Origin: an uncultured Alphaproteobacteria bacterium
GTDB taxonomy: Bacteria; Pseudomonadota; Alphaproteobacteria; Rhodospirillales; Rhodospirillaceae
Direction of reading: 5' to 3'
Assembly: GCA_900079695.1 (NCBI GenBank)
Contig: LT599022.1
Location: forward strand, 1,573,245-1,637,244
Length of the DNA stretch: 64,000 bases
Shown here: positions 60,388 through 64,000 of the stretch, one piece after another
Layout: each line of letters begins with the position of its first letter
Numbering within the stretch: the first letter of the stretch is position 1
Program-made: the position numbers and the translations under genes
Notes under the pieces: generated by a model
What the model was told of the DNA's origin: nothing
Database searches by the model: none
The model's input: the letters and a program-made list of their open reading frames with translations, nothing else

Positions 60388-61158
60388 ATGCCCGAACACA
60401 TTCTTGTCGAAACCCGCGGCCGCGTCGGCCTGATCCGCCTCGCCCGGCCGAAGCAGCTCAACGCCCTCAACGACGCGCTGGCGCACGAGCTGATCGCCGC
60501 GCTCGAAGCCTTCGACGCCGACGCCGCGATCGGCGCAATGGTGATCACCGGCTCGGAAAAGGCGTTCGCGGCGGGGGCCGACATCGCCGAGATGCAGCCG
60601 AAATCCTTCACCGACATGCTCACCGAGGACGACTTCGGCGTCTGGGACCGGATGAGCGGCATCCGCAAGCCGGTGATCGCCGCGGTGCGCGGCTACGCCC
60701 TGGGCGGCGGCTGCGAACTGGCGATGATGTGCGACTTCGTCGTCGCCGGAAACGACGCGAAGTTCGGTCAGCCGGAGATCGCGCTCGGCGTGCTGCCGGG
60801 GCTCGGCGGCACGCAGCGCCTCGCGCGGCTGGTCGGCCGGGGGCTGGCGATGGACATGGTGCTCACCGGCCGCACCATCGACGCCGCCGAGGCCAAGGCG
60901 GCGGGCCTCGTCGCCCGCGTCGTCCCCGCCGAGGAGACCCTCGCCGCCGCCCTCGCCGCCGCGGAAACCGTTGCGGGCCATAACCTGCCTGCGGTACTCC
61001 TGGCGAAGGAGGCGGTGCGCCGCGCCGAGGAAACCACCCTCGCCGAAGGGCTGCGCTTCGAGCGCCGCGCGTTCCAGGCCGCGTTCGCCACCGAGGGCCA
61101 GAAGGAGGGCATGGCGGCGTTCCTCGAAAAGCGCCCGCCCCACTTCACCGGCCGTTGA
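60388..61158 (+). CDS. Enoyl-CoA hydratase
   Basis: The 256-residue crotonase-family protein has [36 protein letters not shown] (oxyanion hole region), [20 protein letters not shown] and the catalytic Glu pair in [20 protein letters not shown]. This composition is typical of short-chain enoyl-CoA hydratase in fatty-acid or branched-chain catabolism. ATG 60388 has GGAGG upstream; the earlier in-frame ATG at 60355 lacks one. It is first in a rightward set with a SpeG-like gene and 3-hydroxyisobutyryl-CoA hydrolase. Confidence 0.92.
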   Translation: MPEHILVETRGRVGLIRLARPKQLNALNDALAHELIAALEAFDADAAIGAMVITGSEKAFAAGADIAEMQPKSFTDMLTEDDFGVWDRMSGIRKPVIAAVRGYALGGGCELAMMCDFVVAGNDAKFGQPEIALGVLPGLGGTQRLARLVGRGLAMDMVLTGRTIDAAEAKAAGLVARVVPAEETLAAALAAAETVAGHNLPAVLLAKEAVRRAEETTLAEGLRFERRAFQAAFATEGQKEGMAAFLEKRPPHFTGR

Positions 61159-61178
61159 GCCCCCGAGGAGCATCGACC

Positions 61179-61742
61179 ATGAACGGTACCGACGATCTCG
61201 TCCGCCTGCGGCCGCTGGAGCGCGACGACCTGCCCTTCGTCCACCAGATGGACAACAACGCCAGCGTGATGCGCTATTGGTTCGAGGAACCCTACGAGGC
61301 GTTCGTCGAGCTCTGCGACCTCTACGACAAGCACATCCACGATCAGACCGAGCGCCGGTTCATCATCGAGCACGCGGGATCGCGGGTCGGCCTAGTGGAG
61401 CTGGTGGAGATCGACTACGTCCACCGCCGCGCCGAATTCCAGATCATCATCGACCCGGCGCACCAGGGCCACGGCTACGCCAGCGCCGCGGCGCTGCTGG
61501 CGATGGACTACGCGTTCTCGGTTCTCAACCTTTACAAGCTCTATCTGATCGTCGACAAAGAGAACCACCGCGCCATCGGCATCTACGCGAAGCTCGGCTT
61601 CGACGTCGAGGGCGAGTTGATCCACGAATTCTTCGTCAACGGCGAATACCGCAACGCCATCCGCATGTGCATCTTTCAGCACCAGTACCTCGCCAAGCAC
61701 AAGACCGGCCCCGCCGTTCCCCCCAACTTCGGCCAGGAGTGA
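61179..61742 (+). CDS. speG: Spermidine N1-acetyltransferase (SpeG-like)
   Basis: The 187-residue GNAT protein is strikingly like E. coli SpeG as I remember it: [111 protein letters not shown]. The acetyl-CoA site ([13 protein letters not shown]) is intact. SpeG acetylates spermidine and spermine, limiting polyamine toxicity. The close match to a gammaproteobacterial protein in an alphaproteobacterial context suggests transfer or strong conservation. The gene has GAGGAG upstream and sits 20 bases after the hydratase. Confidence 0.9.
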   Translation: MNGTDDLVRLRPLERDDLPFVHQMDNNASVMRYWFEEPYEAFVELCDLYDKHIHDQTERRFIIEHAGSRVGLVELVEIDYVHRRAEFQIIIDPAHQGHGYASAAALLAMDYAFSVLNLYKLYLIVDKENHRAIGIYAKLGFDVEGELIHEFFVNGEYRNAIRMCIFQHQYLAKHKTGPAVPPNFGQE

Positions 61743-61778
61743 GGGTGCCCCGCTCCCGCCCGCGATGAAAGACCCGCG

Positions 61779-62753
61779 ATGACCGACGACATTCTCTTCC
61801 ATGCCGCCGACGGCGTCGGCACGATCGTCCTCAACCGCCCGCAGGTGCTGAACGCGCTGACCCCCGAGATGATCGCGGCGATGCATCGCACCCTCGACGT
61901 CTGGGCCGCCGACCCCGACGTCCGGGTGGTGCTGCTCAAGGGCGAGGGCAAGGCGTTCTGCGCGGGCGGCGACATCCGCGCGGTGCGGCAGGCGAGCCTG
62001 GAGGAGCGCCACGACGACAACCGCCGCTTCTTCGCCACCGAATACGACCTCGACTTCGCCACCAGCGTCTTTCCCAAGCCCTACATCTCGCTGATCGACG
62101 GCATCTGCATGGGCGGCGGCATGGGCCTGGCGATGCACGGGGCCTACCGCGTCGTCACCGAGCGGGCGACCCTGGCGATGCCGGAGACGATGATCGGCTT
62201 CTTCCCCGACGTCGGCGGCACCCACACGATGGCGCGCCTGCCGGGCGGCATCGGGCTGTATCTCGGCCTCACCGGCGCGCGGGTGGATGCGGCGGACGCG
62301 CTCTATTGCGGGCTCGCCACCCACTTCCTCCCCGCCGAGGAACTCGGCGCGTTCGAGGCGGCGCTGCGGCGCGATCCGGCGGGCCTGCTCACCCTGTTCG
62401 CGGCGCTGCCGAAGGCGACCGGCGAAAGCGCCCTCGCCCGCCATCGCGGCGAGATCGACGCCGCGTTCGCCGACGCCGACCTGCCCGCGATCTTCGCCCG
62501 CCTCGCCGAGATGCCGGGCGACTGGGCGGCGAAGACCCTCGCCACCCTGCGCGCGGTCTCGCCCGACGCCCTGCGCCTCACCGCGCGGCTGATCGCGGCG
62601 GCGAAGGGCAAGAACCTGCGCGCCTGCCTCGACGCCGAACTCGACGCGGCAATCGCCACCATCCGCACGCCGGATTTCCTCGAAGGCGTGCGGTCGATGC
62701 TGGTGGACAAGGACCGCAAACCCGCCTGGACCTCCCGACCGATCGAAGGATGA
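61779..62753 (+). CDS. 3-hydroxyisobutyryl-CoA hydrolase-type crotonase
   Basis: The 324-residue crotonase-superfamily protein has the HIBYL-CoA hydrolase pattern: VLNRPQVLNALTPEMIAAMH, KAFCAGGDIRAVRQ, ISLIDGICMGGGMGLAMHGA, AMPETMIGFFPDVGGTH and TLRAVSPDALRLTARLIAAA. It would hydrolyse 3-hydroxyisobutyryl-CoA in valine breakdown. The upstream enoyl-CoA hydratase would supply its substrate, so the two could act in sequence. It follows speG by 36 bases and ends 1 base before the YbaK gene. Confidence 0.9.
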   Translation: MTDDILFHAADGVGTIVLNRPQVLNALTPEMIAAMHRTLDVWAADPDVRVVLLKGEGKAFCAGGDIRAVRQASLEERHDDNRRFFATEYDLDFATSVFPKPYISLIDGICMGGGMGLAMHGAYRVVTERATLAMPETMIGFFPDVGGTHTMARLPGGIGLYLGLTGARVDAADALYCGLATHFLPAEELGAFEAALRRDPAGLLTLFAALPKATGESALARHRGEIDAAFADADLPAIFARLAEMPGDWAAKTLATLRAVSPDALRLTARLIAAAKGKNLRACLDAELDAAIATIRTPDFLEGVRSMLVDKDRKPAWTSRPIEG

Positions 62754-62754
62754 C

Positions 62755-63228
62755 ATGAGCCTCGCAACCGTCCGCGCGTTCTTCGCCGAGCGCGCCCCCG
62801 ACATCGAAGTGATCGAACATCGCGACAGCACCGCCACCGTCGCCCTCGCGGCGGCGGCGTTCGGCGTCGAACCCGGGCAGATCGCCAAGACCCTGTCGCT
62901 CAAGGTCGGCGACGCGGTGCTGCTGGTGGTGGCGCGCGGCGACGCCCGCCTCGACAACCGGAAGGCCAAGGCGGCGTTCGGCGGCAAGGCGCGGATGCTC
63001 TCGGCCGAGGAGGTAGTGGCGTTCACCGGCCATCCGGTCGGCGGCGTCTGCCCGTTCGGCCTCGCGCAACCGCTGCCGGTCTACTGCGACGTCTCGCTGC
63101 GGGCGTTCGACGTGGTCCTGCCCGCGGCGGGTTCCACCAACTCGGCGCTGCGGATCACCCCGGAGCGCCTCGCCGAACTCACCGCCGCCGCGTGGGTGGA
63201 CGTCTGCCAGGACCTTACGCAAACCTGA
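62755..63228 (+). CDS. YbaK/EbsC-family aminoacyl-tRNA deacylase-like protein
   Basis: The 157-residue protein has the YbaK/ProX fold signatures EHRDSTATVALAAAAFGVEP, IAKTLSLKVGDAVLLVVARG, GHPVGGVCPFGL and STNSALRITPERL. Family members clear mischarged tRNA such as Cys-tRNA-Pro. The conserved catalytic Lys region (AKTLSL) is present. It starts 1 base after the hydrolase stop and overlaps the convergent P450 gene by 14 bases. The true substrate is unknown. Confidence 0.88.
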   Translation: MSLATVRAFFAERAPDIEVIEHRDSTATVALAAAAFGVEPGQIAKTLSLKVGDAVLLVVARGDARLDNRKAKAAFGGKARMLSAEEVVAFTGHPVGGVCPFGLAQPLPVYCDVSLRAFDVVLPAAGSTNSALRITPERLAELTAAAWVDVCQDLTQT

Positions 63229-64000
63229 GGATCATCCCGCTCTCCGGCAGCGCGGGCACGCGCGCCAGCGACACGCTCAGATCCTGCGGCGGCGCGGAAA
63301 AGCGCGCGTCGCGGCACAGCACCCGCACCGCCTCGACGGTGAGCGCGACGGTCAGGTCCTCGCCCGGGCAGCGGTGCGTCACCGCCGCGTCGCCGCCGCC
63401 CTGCGCGACCAGGGCGAAGGCGTCGCCTTCCCAGCCGCGGAAACGCTCGGGACGGAACGCCTCGGGCTCGGGCCAAAGCTCCGGATGGTGGTTGGTGCCG
63501 TAGAGATCGAGGATCGTCAGATCGCCGCGGCGGAAGCGATGGCCCCGCCATGCGAACTCCTGCCGCGCCCGCCCGGCGATCGCGGGGAAGAACGGATAGA
63601 ACCGCCGCACCTCCTGCACGAACGGCAGCAGATCGTCCTCCCCGCCTCCGGCGAACGCCTCGCGCCAGTCCGGGCGGCGCACCAGCGCGTGCGCGGCGAA
63701 GACGACGTAGCGGCCGATCGCCACCGTCGGACGCAGCACGTTGAGCAGCTCCACCGCCGCCACCGCCTCCGGCAGCGGCTCGCCGCGGCCGTCGCGATAT
63801 CCGGCGATCAGCGCCAGCGCGCCGCCCTCGGTCTCGGGCAGGCGGCCGTCGCGATAGGCCGCCACCAGCCCGCGCGCCCACGCCTCGGTGCGGCGGCGCA
63901 GCCACAGCGCGCGCCAGTTCGCGGGGCCGACGCTCCCGGCGGCATCGATCATCGCGCCGAGTTCCCGCGTCCGCGCCGCCAGCGTCGGCGCATCGGCGGC
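63215..64000 (-). CDS. Cytochrome P450, CYP152-like fatty-acid peroxygenase, 5' part beyond the window
   Basis: The open frame continues past position 64000, so the N-terminal part is missing; 261 codons are visible. It contains FVQEVRRFYPFFPAIAGRAR (ExxR plus Arg), LDLYGTNHHPELWPEPEAFR and the heme-binding loop GGGDAAVTHRCPGED with the Cys ligand. FYPFF and GGGD near the Cys are features of CYP152 peroxygenases such as P450-BSbeta, which use hydrogen peroxide to hydroxylate fatty acids. An I-helix acid-alcohol pair was not recognised. Another P450 family is possible. It is convergent with, and overlaps, the YbaK gene. Confidence 0.85.
   Translation of the reverse strand, partial: AADAPTLAARTRELGAMIDAAGSVGPANWRALWLRRRTEAWARGLVAAYRDGRLPETEGGALALIAGYRDGRGEPLPEAVAAVELLNVLRPTVAIGRYVVFAAHALVRRPDWREAFAGGGEDDLLPFVQEVRRFYPFFPAIAGRARQEFAWRGHRFRRGDLTILDLYGTNHHPELWPEPEAFRPERFRGWEGDAFALVAQGGGDAAVTHRCPGEDLTVALTVEAVRVLCRDARFSAPPQDLSVSLARVPALPESGMILRFA

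Overview
The window reads as the chromosome of a motile, high-GC alphaproteobacterium, most likely a Rhodospirillales-type (Magnetospirillum/Rhodospirillum-like) species. The evidence is the pairing of CtrA with the histidine phosphotransferase ChpT, an FlbD-type sigma-54 activator embedded in the flagellar operon, the gene order fliF-fliG-fliH-fliN-motA-flbD-flhA-flhF-flhG, and TRAP transporters. No mobile element, tRNA, rRNA or CRISPR array was seen.

Region 1 (1-3060) is a sugar-nucleotide island. Two SDR epimerase/reductase-like enzymes and an RmlC-type 3,5-epimerase run leftward, and a HddC-like nucleotidyltransferase runs rightward. It abuts a divergent flagellin-like gene. Region 2 (3157-24159) is the flagellar block. 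Rightward are the flagellin-like gene, then fliK-flgD-flgE behind a sigma-54 promoter. Leftward is fliF-G-H-N-motA-flbD-flhA-flhF-flhG-(FliK-like)-(J-domain membrane protein), preceded by a CtrA-box-like site, and separately fliI-fliJ, divergent from ctrA. Region 3 (24294-31108) holds regulation and chemotaxis: ctrA, cheR, cheB, cheY, a large hybrid cheA and chpT. ChpT and CtrA are the last two steps of the CckA-ChpT-CtrA relay, and FlbD with sigma-54 drives later flagellar genes, so early and late flagellar control lie side by side.

Region 4 (31278-45750) is mostly housekeeping: nadK, an AbrB-type membrane protein, a HAD phosphatase overlapping pyrD, a DUF952 gene, a class IV aminotransferase, a tartrate/malate-type dehydrogenase, a lipoprotein, a TPR-GT41 glycosyltransferase, serA and serC (with a serC-motif-like leader), and a chemoreceptor. 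Inside it, 35500-36154 is an unusual unit: an excellent sigma-54 promoter with upstream palindromes, a 68-codon ORF, a 17-bp tandem repeat array and a strong terminator.

Region 5 (46139-49501) is a tandem duplication of a CstA-family transporter gene. About 800 bp at the 3' side look identical between the copies, while the 5' parts and upstream regions differ. Region 6 (49504-56828) is a catabolic-looking operon: DUF1445 hydro-lyase, TRAP transporter (dctP-dctQ-dctM), DUF2848 protein and amidase, behind a LysR gene. Region 7 (56971-64000) has a cobalamin riboswitch with a BtuB-like receptor, a threonine aldolase, two crotonase-family enzymes, a SpeG-like acetyltransferase, a YbaK protein and a truncated CYP152-like P450.

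The best candidate for something undescribed is the sigma-54-driven small-ORF/repeat unit at about 35519-36154. Most of the rest belongs to recognisable families. All family calls were made by eye; no database search was run.
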